From the NCBI GenBank assembly GCA_017592665.1, contig JAGFNW010000002.1:248001-312000 (forward strand): 64,000 nucleotides of DNA, read 5' to 3'. How positions within the stretch are numbered: the stretch's first letter is position 1; each line of letters begins with the position of its first letter. Source of the DNA: Streptosporangiaceae bacterium NEAU-GS5 (GTDB lineage: Bacteria; Actinomycetota; Actinomycetes; Streptosporangiales; Streptosporangiaceae). The notes beneath the pieces were generated by a model. That model was given only the letters and a program-made list of their open reading frames with translations. It ran no database searches and had not been told where the DNA came from. The position numbers and the translations under genes were made by a program. Positions 46,058 through 54,710 of this stretch are shown one piece after another.

Positions 46058-47059
46058 CTATCTTCCGATCAGTGCGGTAGTGGTCGACCGTTCCGCGTGC
46101 TCGACGGCGGCCATCGAGCCGAAGGCCAGCACGCGTACGAGTGAGGCGTCGGTCCCGCGGAACGCGGCGACCTCGGCGTCGGTGATCCGATAGGGCGCGA
46201 GGGCCGCCAGCAGGGCGAGCCGCGTGCCGGGCCGGTCGGAGTCCGGGACCTCGGACAGCAGGTCGTCGACCCAGGCGCCGGCCATGGGTGGATGGGCGCC
46301 GTCCCAGTGCCTCATGGCGTCACGTAGAGCCGCCGTCCCGGCCCCGGTCAGCAACATCCCGCCCGAGCCCGCCGCGACGCGCAGCGCCGCGTAGGCGGTC
46401 CCGATGGGGGTGCCCGCGGCCCAGCCGGGCGGGTTGGAGACCCGGATGAGATCCAGCAGGCCGATGGAGGCGCCCGGCTGCCGCGTCTTGCGCATGGTCC
46501 GGGCGAGCATCGCCCCCGCCAGCCGCCGTACGGTCTTCGACCGCTCCGCGTGCCCCGGCAGGAGGCTGTCGTCGCCGAGCGCCGAGATCATCCGGTTGAT
46601 GAAGTGGAAGGCGAGCGCCGTGCCCACGTACTCGGGAGCGAGCTCCTTCGGGAACGGCGGGTCGGCGAGCTCGGGCGCGCCCGGGGTGCGGGTGGCCTTG
46701 GCCCAGGCCAGCAGCGCGGCCATGCGGGGATCGTCGGGCGTGCCGCCCGCCCGCACGACCTCGGCGAGCGCGTGCTCCCCGGCCGCGTGCGTGAAGGCCG
46801 TGTGCGCCTCCACGCAGAACGGGCAGCGGTTGGCGAGCGACACCCCGATCGCGACCAGTTCCTTCTCCGCGCGCGGCGCCCGGCCGACCAGCAGGCTTTC
46901 CCGTAACAGCGCCCAGGTGGCGGCCAGCACGTCCGGAGCCGGCGAGGCCAGCTGAAGGATGGTCTGGCCCACTTCGGAGGCCGACTGCCGGTAGACGGCG
47001 GCGACCGTGCCCGTGGCGGCCCGCCGCGAAACGGGGGTGATGTGCCGATACGACGTCAT
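46058..47059 (-). CDS. Carboxymuconolactone decarboxylase/AhpD-like protein
   Basis: The 333-residue protein carries the AhpD core motif E67-x11-C79-P-F-C82-x3-H86, typical of thiol-dependent peroxidase activity. The rest of the chain (DPPFPKELAPEYVGTALAFHFINRM and RHWDGAHPPMAG) resembles a long actinobacterial CMD subfamily. I chose ATG 47059 (MTSYRHITPVS); an extension to 47146 is not conserved. It is the first gene of the operon with the DUF6220 protein and the multicopper oxidase, which hints at protection from copper or peroxide stress. Confidence 0.87.
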   Translation of the reverse strand: MTSYRHITPVSRRAATGTVAAVYRQSASEVGQTILQLASPAPDVLAATWALLRESLLVGRAPRAEKELVAIGVSLANRCPFCVEAHTAFTHAAGEHALAEVVRAGGTPDDPRMAALLAWAKATRTPGAPELADPPFPKELAPEYVGTALAFHFINRMISALGDDSLLPGHAERSKTVRRLAGAMLARTMRKTRQPGASIGLLDLIRVSNPPGWAAGTPIGTAYAALRVAAGSGGMLLTGAGTAALRDAMRHWDGAHPPMAGAWVDDLLSEVPDSDRPGTRLALLAALAPYRITDAEVAAFRGTDASLVRVLAFGSMAAVEHAERSTTTALIGR

Positions 47060-47194
47060 GCCCCGATCGTTGCGACCATCCCACCCCGCGTCGTCGCCCC
47101 CCGGGAGGCTCTTCCCCCTACCCTCCCAGTGGCACCCATCCCCCACTCGCCTACGCCCCCCGGAGTACCCGCCGAATCGACGTTCATGTGGGTA

Positions 47195-47225
47195 GCATTC
47201 TGTCTAGACGGTCTAGACAGAATGC
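47195..47225. promoter_or_regulatory. 31-base perfect palindrome, toxin-antitoxin operator
   Basis: Two perfect 15-base arms (47195-47209 and 47211-47225), each containing TGTCTAGAC or its complement, flank a single G. The palindrome ends 9 bases before the antitoxin ATG, the place for autorepression by the Phd/VapC complex. The inner TCTAGAC repeats could be two adjacent half-site pairs. Confidence 0.85.
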
Positions 47226-47234
47226 GGTGAGGGA

Positions 47235-47489
47235 ATGTCCTCGTGGCAGGTGCAGGAAGCCAAGCAACGCTTCAGCGAAGTTCTCCGGCACGCCCACACC
47301 GACGGACCGCAGATCGTCACCCGGCACGGCGAGGAAATCGCCGTGGTCATTGACATCGAGGAGTATCGCCGTCTCCGTACGGCGCCGCAGGACCTCAAGG
47401 AATTCCTGCGCTCCGGGCCGGACCTGAGTGAACTCGAGATCCACCGTTCTGACGAGCCCGCCCCCACCGTTGACCTGGAACTCGGCTGA
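47235..47489 (+). CDS. Type II antitoxin, Phd/YefM family
   Basis: The 84-residue protein has the Phd/YefM N-terminal DNA-binding fold (WQVQEAKQRFSEVLRHAHTDGPQIVTRHGEEIAVVIDIEEYRRL) and an acidic C-terminal tail that would cover the toxin active site. ATG 47235 has GAGGGA just upstream. The toxin gene starts 4 bases after its stop, and a perfect palindrome lies before it, which supports an autoregulated pair. Confidence 0.93.
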   Translation: MSSWQVQEAKQRFSEVLRHAHTDGPQIVTRHGEEIAVVIDIEEYRRLRTAPQDLKEFLRSGPDLSELEIHRSDEPAPTVDLELG

Positions 47490-47493
47490 ATCC

Positions 47494-47916
47494 GTGGCCT
47501 ATCTCCTCGACACGAATGTCGCCTCGGAGCTCACCAAGAGCCGTCCCCATCCAGCGGTGAGCGCTTGGCTCGAGGCGGCGCCTGGGCCCGCGCTGTATCT
47601 GTCCGTCCTCGTCGTCGGGGAGATCAGGCAGGGCATCGAACGCGTACGCGACCGCGACCCCGTCAAGGCCGCCGTCTTCGAGTCATGGCTGACACGCCTC
47701 GAGCACGGCTTCGCCGACCGGATCGTGCCCGTCGATCTGAAAGTCGCGCGGCAATGGGGTCTGCTCAACGCCAAGGCCACGCTGCCGGTCGTGGACGGGT
47801 TGCTGGCCGCCACGGCGCTGGCGTACGGGTGGACGCTGGTCACGCGCAATACCAAGGACTTCGCCAGGGCCTCGGTGCCGCTTCTGGATCCCTTCGCATG
47901 GCCCGTCGGATCGTGA
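47494..47916 (+). CDS. vapC: PIN domain toxin, VapC-like
   Basis: VapC toxins are Mg-dependent ribonucleases, many of which cut tRNA or rRNA. The 140-residue protein has the four PIN acidic residues D6 (YLLDTNV), E43 (VVGEIRQG), D101 (LPVVDGLLAATAL) and a final polar N119 in TRNTKDF. E12 is also conserved. GTG 47494 lies 4 bases after the antitoxin stop and gives the usual start; the longer open frame overlaps the antitoxin and is not conserved. The pairing of VapC with a Phd-type antitoxin is common in actinobacteria. Confidence 0.93.
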   Translation: MAYLLDTNVASELTKSRPHPAVSAWLEAAPGPALYLSVLVVGEIRQGIERVRDRDPVKAAVFESWLTRLEHGFADRIVPVDLKVARQWGLLNAKATLPVVDGLLAATALAYGWTLVTRNTKDFARASVPLLDPFAWPVGS

Positions 47917-47997
47917 GGACGTACGACGGCGGGAGTAGGTGAGAAGCACTCCCCCCGTACGAGGCGGACTGTCGGTGGCGCGGCTTAGGCTGCCCGT

Positions 47998-49260
47998 GTG
48001 GGTCTTGCTACCGCCTTCGAACGTCTTCCGCGGCCGCCTGGCACGGCTGGGCGTGAGTTGACGCCGGCGCAGGAGCGCGTCGCCGATGTCGCTCTGGCAG
48101 TGGTGGTGGGCGGGTCCGTCATCGTCGACGGGTTGCTGGGGCCGGCGCCCGGGCTCGGGTTACTCGACTACGCGCTGGTCGTGCTGACCACGGCGGCACT
48201 GGCCCTGCGGCGGCGGTGGCCGCGGGCCGTCCTCGGTGTGATCGCGGTGTGCCTGCTGATCTATCTGGTTCGCGTTCAGCCAGGGCCTACCGCGATCCTG
48301 CCGCTCCTGATCGCCCTCTACACGACGGTCAAGGCGGGGCATGCGGCGGTCGCGGTCGGAATCGTCGCCCCGCTGATCGTGGGCAGCATCGTGGGCCAGT
48401 TCGCCAAGGCCGACGGGAAGTCGGCACGCGACACACTGGCCGCCGCGATCCTGCCGGTCGGCTGGTTCGTGGCGGCGGCCGTGACGGGCAAGATGGCCCG
48501 GATACGGCAGATCCAGGTGGGTGAGGCCGAGGAGCGTGCCGCGGAGGCCGAGCGCACCCGCGAGGAGATGGCCCTGCGCCGGGCCGGTGAGGAGCGGCTG
48601 CGGATCGCCCGTGAGCTGCACGACTCGCTCACGCACACCATCTCCATCGTGAAGGTGCAGGCGGGGGTGGCCGTCCACCTGGCGCGCAAGCGCGGTGAGC
48701 AGGTGCCCGAGGCGCTCCTGGCGATCCAGGAGGCCGGCGGAGAGGCCATGCGGGAGCTGCGCGCGACCCTGGAGGTCTTGCGCGACCCGGCCGAGGAGTC
48801 GAGCGGGCTCGACCGGCTCGAGGAGCTGGCGCGCCGTACGCGCGGGGCCGGGCTGGCCACGTCCTTGACGGTCACGGGAGACCGGCGAGACCTGCCGGGC
48901 GAGGTCGATCGGGCCTCCTATCGCATCGTGCAGGAGGCCCTGACGAATGTCGCGAGGCATGCCGGGGCCGCCTCGGTGTGGGTCAAGGTCGACTACCTCC
49001 CAGGGCTGCTGGCCATACAGGTCGATGACGACGGGAAAGCCCGGCCCGACGCGCCGCCTGAGCCTGGGGTGGGGTTACGCGGCATGCGCGAACGGGTGGT
49101 CGCGCTCGGTGGGCGCCTGCTGACCGAGCCCCGCCCCGAGGGCGGCTTCACCGTGCGCGCCGAGCTCCCCGCGGAGGAGGCGGCCACAGACGGCTCGGCG
49201 CCGGGCGCGCCTCCCACGGACGGCGCCAGGCTTCCCGCCAATGGCCGGGAGGGGGCGTGA
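47998..49260 (+). CDS. Sensor histidine kinase, NarL/DesK type
   Basis: This 420-residue kinase has about five membrane helices in residues 28-170, a coiled linker (EAEERAAEAERTREEMALRRAGEERL), the HisKA_3 dimer domain with phospho-accepting H208 in RELHDSLTH, and a HATPase_c domain (EALTNVARHAGAASVWV; GVGLRGMRERVVALGG). There is no extracytoplasmic sensor domain, so the signal may be sensed in the membrane. The GTG at 47998 follows a leaderless-looking region without a ribosome site. Its stop overlaps the response regulator by 4 bases. Confidence 0.93.
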   Translation: MGLATAFERLPRPPGTAGRELTPAQERVADVALAVVVGGSVIVDGLLGPAPGLGLLDYALVVLTTAALALRRRWPRAVLGVIAVCLLIYLVRVQPGPTAILPLLIALYTTVKAGHAAVAVGIVAPLIVGSIVGQFAKADGKSARDTLAAAILPVGWFVAAAVTGKMARIRQIQVGEAEERAAEAERTREEMALRRAGEERLRIARELHDSLTHTISIVKVQAGVAVHLARKRGEQVPEALLAIQEAGGEAMRELRATLEVLRDPAEESSGLDRLEELARRTRGAGLATSLTVTGDRRDLPGEVDRASYRIVQEALTNVARHAGAASVWVKVDYLPGLLAIQVDDDGKARPDAPPEPGVGLRGMRERVVALGGRLLTEPRPEGGFTVRAELPAEEAATDGSAPGAPPTDGARLPANGREGA

Positions 49261-49925
49261 TACGGGTCGTGCTGGTGGATGACCAAGCGCTGATCCGAGC
49301 CGGGTTCCGGGCGTTGCTGGACGCCGAGGACGACATCGAGGTGATCGCGGAGGCCGGTGACGGCCTGCAGGGGGTGACCGTGGTCACCGAGACGGCACCC
49401 GATGTGGTGCTGCTCGACGTGCAGATGCCGGTCATGGACGGCATCGAGGCGACCCGCAGGATCGCGGCCGACGAGCGGCTGGCCGAGACCCACGTGGTGA
49501 TCCTCACCAACTTCGGCCTCGACGAGTACGTCTTCGACGCGCTGCGCGCCGGGGCCTGCGGCTTCGTCGTGAAGGACATCGAGCCGGCCGACCTGATCCA
49601 CGCCGTACGGGTGGCGGCACGCGGCGACGCCCTGCTCTCCCCCGCCGTCACGGCGCGGCTCATCAGCGATTTCGTCAGCCGCCCGCTCGGCTCGCGCGTC
49701 ACCGCGCTGGAGCCGCTCACCAACCGCGAGCGCGAGGTGACGGCGCTGGTGGCCCGCGGGCTGACCAACGACGAGATCGCCACCCGCCTCGTGATCAGCC
49801 CGGCCACCGCCAAGACCCACGTCAGCCGGGCCATGACCAAGCTGGGCGCCCGAGACCGCGCCCAGCTGGTCGTCTACGCCTATGAGTCCGGCCTGGTAGC
49901 GGCCCCTACGCGCAACACTCAGTGA
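49257..49925 (+). CDS. LuxR-type response regulator
   Basis: The 222-residue protein has a receiver domain with acid pocket D8/D9, phospho-acceptor D54 in VVLLDVQMPVMDG, and a lysine in CGFVVKDIEP. A GerE/LuxR helix-turn-helix follows (LTNREREVTALVARGLTNDEIATRLVISPATAKTHVSRAMTKLGARDRAQLV). GTG 49257 overlaps the kinase stop in GTGA. It is the cognate partner of the preceding kinase; no adjacent transporter reveals the target. Its last 7 bases overlap the convergent secreted-protein gene. Confidence 0.95.
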   Translation: MIRVVLVDDQALIRAGFRALLDAEDDIEVIAEAGDGLQGVTVVTETAPDVVLLDVQMPVMDGIEATRRIAADERLAETHVVILTNFGLDEYVFDALRAGACGFVVKDIEPADLIHAVRVAARGDALLSPAVTARLISDFVSRPLGSRVTALEPLTNREREVTALVARGLTNDEIATRLVISPATAKTHVSRAMTKLGARDRAQLVVYAYESGLVAAPTRNTQ

Positions 49926-50641
49926 CGATGGTCACCAGGGTGGTGTTTGATCACCTTTACGACGATCGTCTTCGACAGAGCGGTCGCGTTCACCCGGTCG
50001 TCGAAGTTGTCGGAGAACACGGCCTGAAAGCCCGTGGTCTTGTCCAGCATGCTGACACGGGAGAATCCGCCGTGTTCATCGGTGGTCAGGGGAAGGTTGA
50101 TGGGCGGGGTGCCATCCCTGGCATCTTGGACGATGAAGATGTTCTTGCCCGCCAGGTCGACCCACCGGTGGTGGAGCCGGATCTGCAGGCGACCGGAGAT
50201 GGTCGTGGAGTGTCCCGCCACGATCAGGCGCGGGCGGGCGGCGAAGTCGACGATGCGTGTGCGGTGCTGCAGGAACAGGAAGAAGCTGGACTTGGTCTTT
50301 GCGTTGTCCGCTCCGGTGGCCTCGACTGAGACCAGCCATCGGCCGAGGGTGTCCGTCGGCAGGTAGGTGGTCTGGAACGTCCATTTCCGGCCGTGGTGAA
50401 AGACCTTCGACGGCTTTTCCGTCGTTTCGAACTCCGGGTGGATGCTCAGGGTGACGTCCACTCCGTCACTGATGAACGTGCTGGTGACGGTGACGGGCCG
50501 ATCGTCGATCAGGATGTGGTTCGGGGCTCGGACCGTGGTCAACGTGGGGGCGTCCGACCGCGTGGCGGAAGCGCTTCCCGTGAACAGCAATGAGCCGCTC
50601 ATCGCGCCGGACAGCACGACCGCGGCAATACGTTTGATCAT
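49919..50641 (-). CDS. Secreted protein of unknown function
   Basis: I do not recognise a family. The 240-residue product has a clean signal peptide (MIKRIAAVVLSGAMSGSLLF... cleaved after about residue 26, ASA) and a beta-rich mature part with alternating charged and hydrophobic residues. It looks like two immunoglobulin-like or calcium-barrel domains, and there are no cysteines in the mature part. ATG 50641 with GAGGAG 5 bases upstream is strong; the frame to 50761 is not needed. It has no obvious partner gene. Confidence 0.75.
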   Translation of the reverse strand: MIKRIAAVVLSGAMSGSLLFTGSASATRSDAPTLTTVRAPNHILIDDRPVTVTSTFISDGVDVTLSIHPEFETTEKPSKVFHHGRKWTFQTTYLPTDTLGRWLVSVEATGADNAKTKSSFFLFLQHRTRIVDFAARPRLIVAGHSTTISGRLQIRLHHRWVDLAGKNIFIVQDARDGTPPINLPLTTDEHGGFSRVSMLDKTTGFQAVFSDNFDDRVNATALSKTIVVKVIKHHPGDHRH

Positions 50642-50893
50642 GGTACTCCTCGGGAGAAGCCAGGCCCGGCCGAAACCTCGGGCCATGGCTGGGCGACGCC
50701 GGCCTCGACAGCCGCAACGGCGAAGATGGCACCCTCGGCCAAAACGCCACCAAAATCCCATCCAAACGGCAGCCCAGACGGCCGCTCGCGGGACGTCCAG
50801 CCGACATCGCCCGCCACGAGAACCGCGGAAGAGGCGAGAAAATCACGAGGCCGCGCGGGTTGTCCACGCGGCCTCCAGAAGCTTGACCCACCC

Positions 50894-51922
50894 CTACGCG
50901 GCGAGCTCCTTGACCTTCTCGACCAGCCGCACCCGATCCTCATGGGTGCCCGCGATCGGGGTCACGTTGACGGTCGTGACCCCCGACTCCCGCAGGGCCT
51001 GCAGCCGCTCGCGCACGAAGCCTTCCGAGCCGACCAGCGACATCTTCTCCAGCAGCTCGTACGGCACGGCCGCGGCGGCCTCGTCCTTCTTGCCGTCGAG
51101 ATAGAGGTCCTGGATGAGCGCGGCCTCCTTCTCATACCCATAGCGTCGCGCCAGGTCGTTGTAGAAGTTCTTGCCGCGGGCGCCCATGCCGCCGATGTAG
51201 AGGGCGGCCATCGGCCGGCCGAATTCGAGCAGCCCGCTCACGTCGTCGCCGATGGCGAGCGTGGCCTGGGCGATCACGTCGAGCTCGCCCAGCGAGGGGT
51301 CGCGCCGAGCCTTGCCCGCCGCCAGCGAAGCGCCCCACACGTCGCCGGCCTTCTCGGGGACGTAGAAGATCGGCTCCCAGCCCTCGGCCAGTTCGGCCGT
51401 CAGCTCCACGTTCTGCGGGCCGATCGCGGCGACCACGATCGGGATGCGCTCGCGCACCGGGTGGTTGATGAGCTTGAGCGGCTTGCCCAGCCCGCCGGGC
51501 AGCGGCATCGTGTAGTGCTTGCCGTCGTGCTCGAGGCGCTCGCGCCGCCACACCTTGCGGCAGATCTCGATGACCTCTCGCGTACGGCCCAGCGGAGCGT
51601 TGTAGCGCACCCCGTGGAAGCCCTCGATGACCTGCGGCCCGGACGCCCCGATGCCCAGCGTGAACCGGCCGTCCGACACGTAGTCCAGCCCGGCGGCGGT
51701 CATGGCGAGCAGGGTCGGCGTCCTGGAGTAGATGGGCAGGATGCCCGAGGCGATCTGGAGCCGCTCGGTGCGGGCGGCGATGTAGCCCATCTGGCTGACG
51801 GCGTCGAAGCTGTACGCCTCGGCGACGAAGACGATGTCGAGCCCGGCCTTCTCGTAGTCGGCCAGTTCGGCCACCGTCTCCTTGAAGCCTCCGGCGTAGC
51901 TGAGTGCCATCCCGACGCGCAT
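50894..51922 (-). CDS. LLM class F420-dependent oxidoreductase
   Basis: This 342-residue TIM-barrel protein belongs to the luciferase-like monooxygenase superfamily, whose actinobacterial members mostly use coenzyme F420. Signature stretches are VFVAEAYSFDAVSQMGYIAARTERLQIASGILPIYSRTP near residue 30, GRFTLGIGASGPQVIEGFHG near 85, and PIVVAAIGPQNVELTAELAEGW near 160. The substrate is unknown. ATG 51922 is used. It is 29 bases downstream of the MobA-like gene on the same strand and could be the last gene of that operon. Confidence 0.9.
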   Translation of the reverse strand: MRVGMALSYAGGFKETVAELADYEKAGLDIVFVAEAYSFDAVSQMGYIAARTERLQIASGILPIYSRTPTLLAMTAAGLDYVSDGRFTLGIGASGPQVIEGFHGVRYNAPLGRTREVIEICRKVWRRERLEHDGKHYTMPLPGGLGKPLKLINHPVRERIPIVVAAIGPQNVELTAELAEGWEPIFYVPEKAGDVWGASLAAGKARRDPSLGELDVIAQATLAIGDDVSGLLEFGRPMAALYIGGMGARGKNFYNDLARRYGYEKEAALIQDLYLDGKKDEAAAAVPYELLEKMSLVGSEGFVRERLQALRESGVTTVNVTPIAGTHEDRVRLVEKVKELAA

Positions 51923-51951
51923 GCCCGACCCTCCGTGCCGCTGACCGAATG

Positions 51952-52530
51952 TTATTCCAGTCGAAGCGTACCCTTCTCGACGGCCGCGAGGTCGTCAGGG
52001 GTGTCGACGTCGGCCGGATCGCCCACGTCGTCGCACGGCACCGCCGTGAAAGCAGTCGTGCGCAGGTAGTCCCGCGCTCCGGCGTCCCCGGTCACCGACT
52101 CGCCGACAGGCGCGAGATGCGCCCGGGAGAACAGCACCGGGTTGCGCGGGCGACCCCCATACGTCGCCACCGCGATGGACGCGCCGCCATGGAACGCCTC
52201 GACCAGCCGGCGCACGGCCTCCGGCCGGATCAGCGGCTGGTCGACCAGCGCCACCACCACGGCCGCCGCGTCGCCGGGCACGGCCGCCAGCCCGACCTTG
52301 AGCGAGGAGGCCATCCCGGTCTCCCAATCAGGATTGCGTACGGCCACGGCCCCGCGCACCGGGACGTCGGCCGCGCCGAGGACCACGACCACGGGATGGC
52401 AGCCGCCCTCCTCCAGCAGTTTGATCCCGCGGTCGACCAGGCGCTCGCCGCCGAGTTCGATGAGCGCCTTGGGGGTGCCCATCCGGTATCCGGCCCCGGC
52501 CGCGAGCAGCACTCCGGCGATCTCACTCAC
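51952..52530 (-). CDS. MobA/MocA-like nucleotidyltransferase
   Basis: The 192-residue protein starts with the NTP-transferase motif GVLLAAGAGYRMGTPKALIELGG and has ALVDQPLIRP near residue 95 and RPRNPVLFSR near 128. The arrangement is that of MocA-type enzymes that convert molybdopterin to the cytosine or guanine dinucleotide cofactor. I chose GTG 52530, which gives an 8-base overlap with the preceding gene, as at the two other junctions of this operon; an ATG two codons earlier is possible. Context with CoxD, CoxE and XdhC points to molybdenum hydroxylase cofactor supply. Confidence 0.88.
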   Translation of the reverse strand: MSEIAGVLLAAGAGYRMGTPKALIELGGERLVDRGIKLLEEGGCHPVVVVLGAADVPVRGAVAVRNPDWETGMASSLKVGLAAVPGDAAAVVVALVDQPLIRPEAVRRLVEAFHGGASIAVATYGGRPRNPVLFSRAHLAPVGESVTGDAGARDYLRTTAFTAVPCDDVGDPADVDTPDDLAAVEKGTLRLE

Positions 52531-53635
52531 GCGCATCCTCACGATCATGATGGATGCGGCCGGACGTGGCCGTGAGGGACATGCCGGATCCGCCCCAGCG
52601 CAGCTGGATCAGCTCGGCCGCGATCGACACCGCGGTCTCCTCCGGCGTGCGCGCGCCGAGGTCGAGGCCGATCGGCGAGCGCAGCCGATCGAGCTCCTCC
52701 TCGCCCACCCCGGCCTCGCGCAGCCGGTCGATCCGGTCGTCGTGGGTGCGGCGCGAGCCCATGGCCCCCACGTACGCCGCGGGGGTGCGAAGCGCCACCT
52801 CCAGCAGCGGCACGTCGAACTTCGGATCATGCGTGAGCACGCAGATCACGGTCCGCTCGTCGACGGCGATCGACGTCAGGTAGTCGTGCGGCCATTTGAC
52901 CACCACCTCGTCGGCATCCGGGAAGCGCTTGGCCGTGGCGAACACCGGCCGGGCGTCGCAGACCACCACGTAGTACCCCAGGAACTTGCCGACCCGGGCG
53001 ACCGCCGCGGCGAAGTCGATGGCGCCGAAGACCAGCATCCGGGGCGGCGGCGCGTACGACTGGACGAACACGCTCAGGTCGTCCAGGCGGCGCTCGCCCT
53101 CCGGACCGTAGCGGCGCACCCCGGTAAGGCCCTGCGCCAGCATGCCGCGGACGTCGTCGTCGACGGCGGCGTCGAGGCGCGCCGAGCCGAGCGAGCCGCT
53201 GGATCCGGACGACCAGACGATCCGCCGCGCCCCGGTCCTGCCGGGGCCGGGCAGGACGGTCGCGACGGCCACCGGCCGCCGCTCCTCGATCGCCTTGGCG
53301 ATCTCCCCCAGCTCGGGGAAGTCGGCGCGCGAGACCGGCTCGACGTACACGTCGATGATGCCGCCGCAGGTCAGGCCGACCGAGAACGCGTCGTCGTCGG
53401 ACACGCCGTAACGCTGCAGCACCGGGACCCCGGACTCGGCGACCTCGGTCGCCAGCTCGTAGACGGCGCCCTCCACGCAGCCGCCGGACACGCTGCCCGC
53501 CGCCTCCTCCCGCAGCACGGCCATGGCCGCGCCGGGGGGCCGGGGCGCGCTGCGGAACGTGCTCACGACCGTCGCGAGCCCGAATCTCTCGCCCGACTCC
53601 CACCAGCGCATGATCTGCGACAGCACGTCACGCAT
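52523..53635 (-). CDS. XdhC/CoxI family molybdenum cofactor insertion protein
   Basis: XdhC-like proteins hold and sulfurate molybdenum cofactor and deliver it to xanthine or CO dehydrogenases. The 370-residue protein has the N-terminal XdhC_CoxI region (SVSGGCVEGAVYE near residue 50 and VGLTCGGIIDVYVE near 88) and a C-terminal Rossmann domain (MLVFGAIDFAAAVARVGKFLGYYVVVCDARP). Cysteines in GGCVEG and LTCGG are the expected functional ones. Its ATG overlaps the CoxE-like stop by 8 bases. Confidence 0.92.
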   Translation of the reverse strand: MRDVLSQIMRWWESGERFGLATVVSTFRSAPRPPGAAMAVLREEAAGSVSGGCVEGAVYELATEVAESGVPVLQRYGVSDDDAFSVGLTCGGIIDVYVEPVSRADFPELGEIAKAIEERRPVAVATVLPGPGRTGARRIVWSSGSSGSLGSARLDAAVDDDVRGMLAQGLTGVRRYGPEGERRLDDLSVFVQSYAPPPRMLVFGAIDFAAAVARVGKFLGYYVVVCDARPVFATAKRFPDADEVVVKWPHDYLTSIAVDERTVICVLTHDPKFDVPLLEVALRTPAAYVGAMGSRRTHDDRIDRLREAGVGEEELDRLRSPIGLDLGARTPEETAVSIAAELIQLRWGGSGMSLTATSGRIHHDREDARE

Positions 53636-54710
53636 GGGACAGCCTTTCCGCCAGTTCCTCGAAGGCGGCCAGGCTGTGCCCGGCCACCAGGTCGTTCACG
53701 TACGGCAGGGCGGCCCTCATCCCGCCCGTCAACGGTTCGTACGACGGGTGCCCCTTGTGCGGGTTCACCCAGATCACCCGATGCGCCAGCCGCGACAGCC
53801 GCTCCATCTGGCGGCCGAGCAGTTCGGGAGAACCCCGCTCCCAACCGTCCGACGCGATCACCACGACCGCTCCCCTGGCGTAGTGGCCGCGCAGGAACTC
53901 GCGCAGCTCGTCGCCGAGGCGGGTGCCGCCGCTCCAGTCGGGGATGGCGGCCGAGACGGCGGCCATGGCCACGCCCGGGTCGCGGTGGCGCAGTTCGGCC
54001 GTGACGCGGGTCAGCCGGGTGCCGGCGCTGAACACCTCGGTCGCCGCGGGCTCGGTCCTGATCAGGGCGTGCGCGAAGCGCAGCAGCGAGTCGGCGTACG
54101 ACGCCATCGAGCCGCTGACGTCCACCAGCATGACGACCCGGCGGGGCTTGTGCTTACGCGTCTTGAACCGGAGCCGGGCCGGCTCGCCGCCCCGCCTGAT
54201 CGTCTCGCGGACCGTGCGGCGCGGGTCGAGCGCGCCGCGGTGGGCCGGGCCGTAGCGGCGGGATCTGCGCTGCTCACGGCCCGCGCGGAGGAGCGCGATG
54301 AGCTGGTTGACCTCCTGGCGCTCGGCCGAGCTGAGGCTCGCGACGTCGCGGTGGCGCAGCAGCTCGAGCCTGCTGGCCGTGGCCGGAGTGCCGTCGGCCT
54401 CGCCCTCCTCGCCGGCCTCGGCCTCGTCGCGTTCGGCCAGTGTGTAGCGGGTGACGGTGACGACGGTCCGCCGGCGGGCGGTGGGACGCCAGCCGGAGAA
54501 GTACGCCTCGAAACAGCGGTCGTAGCGGGGCAGGTCGTCAGGGCCCGCGCACAGGGTGAGACGGCCGGCCCAGTAGACGTCGGTCATCACGGCCGGGTCG
54601 AGATGGTCGAGGGCGGACAGCATGCCCTGGGTGCGCTCGTGGTCGGCCGGCACGCCCGCCGCGCGAAGTGTCCGCGCGAACCCGGTCAGCGTCGCCACGA
54701 GCTCATTCAT
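53628..54710 (-). CDS. CoxE-like VWA domain protein
   Basis: CoxE and related VWA proteins work with the MoxR ATPase CoxD to assemble the copper-molybdenum centre of CO dehydrogenase. The 360-residue protein has an N-terminal helical part, a basic middle (RKHKPRR), and a VWA domain with the MIDAS motif DVSGSM near residue 198 and later SGGTRLGDEL and ASDGWERG. It overlaps the MoxR gene and the XdhC gene by 8 bases each. A different molybdo-enzyme client is possible, because no CO dehydrogenase subunits are encoded in the window. Confidence 0.9.
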   Translation of the reverse strand: MNELVATLTGFARTLRAAGVPADHERTQGMLSALDHLDPAVMTDVYWAGRLTLCAGPDDLPRYDRCFEAYFSGWRPTARRRTVVTVTRYTLAERDEAEAGEEGEADGTPATASRLELLRHRDVASLSSAERQEVNQLIALLRAGREQRRSRRYGPAHRGALDPRRTVRETIRRGGEPARLRFKTRKHKPRRVVMLVDVSGSMASYADSLLRFAHALIRTEPAATEVFSAGTRLTRVTAELRHRDPGVAMAAVSAAIPDWSGGTRLGDELREFLRGHYARGAVVVIASDGWERGSPELLGRQMERLSRLAHRVIWVNPHKGHPSYEPLTGGMRAALPYVNDLVAGHSLAAFEELAERLSHA

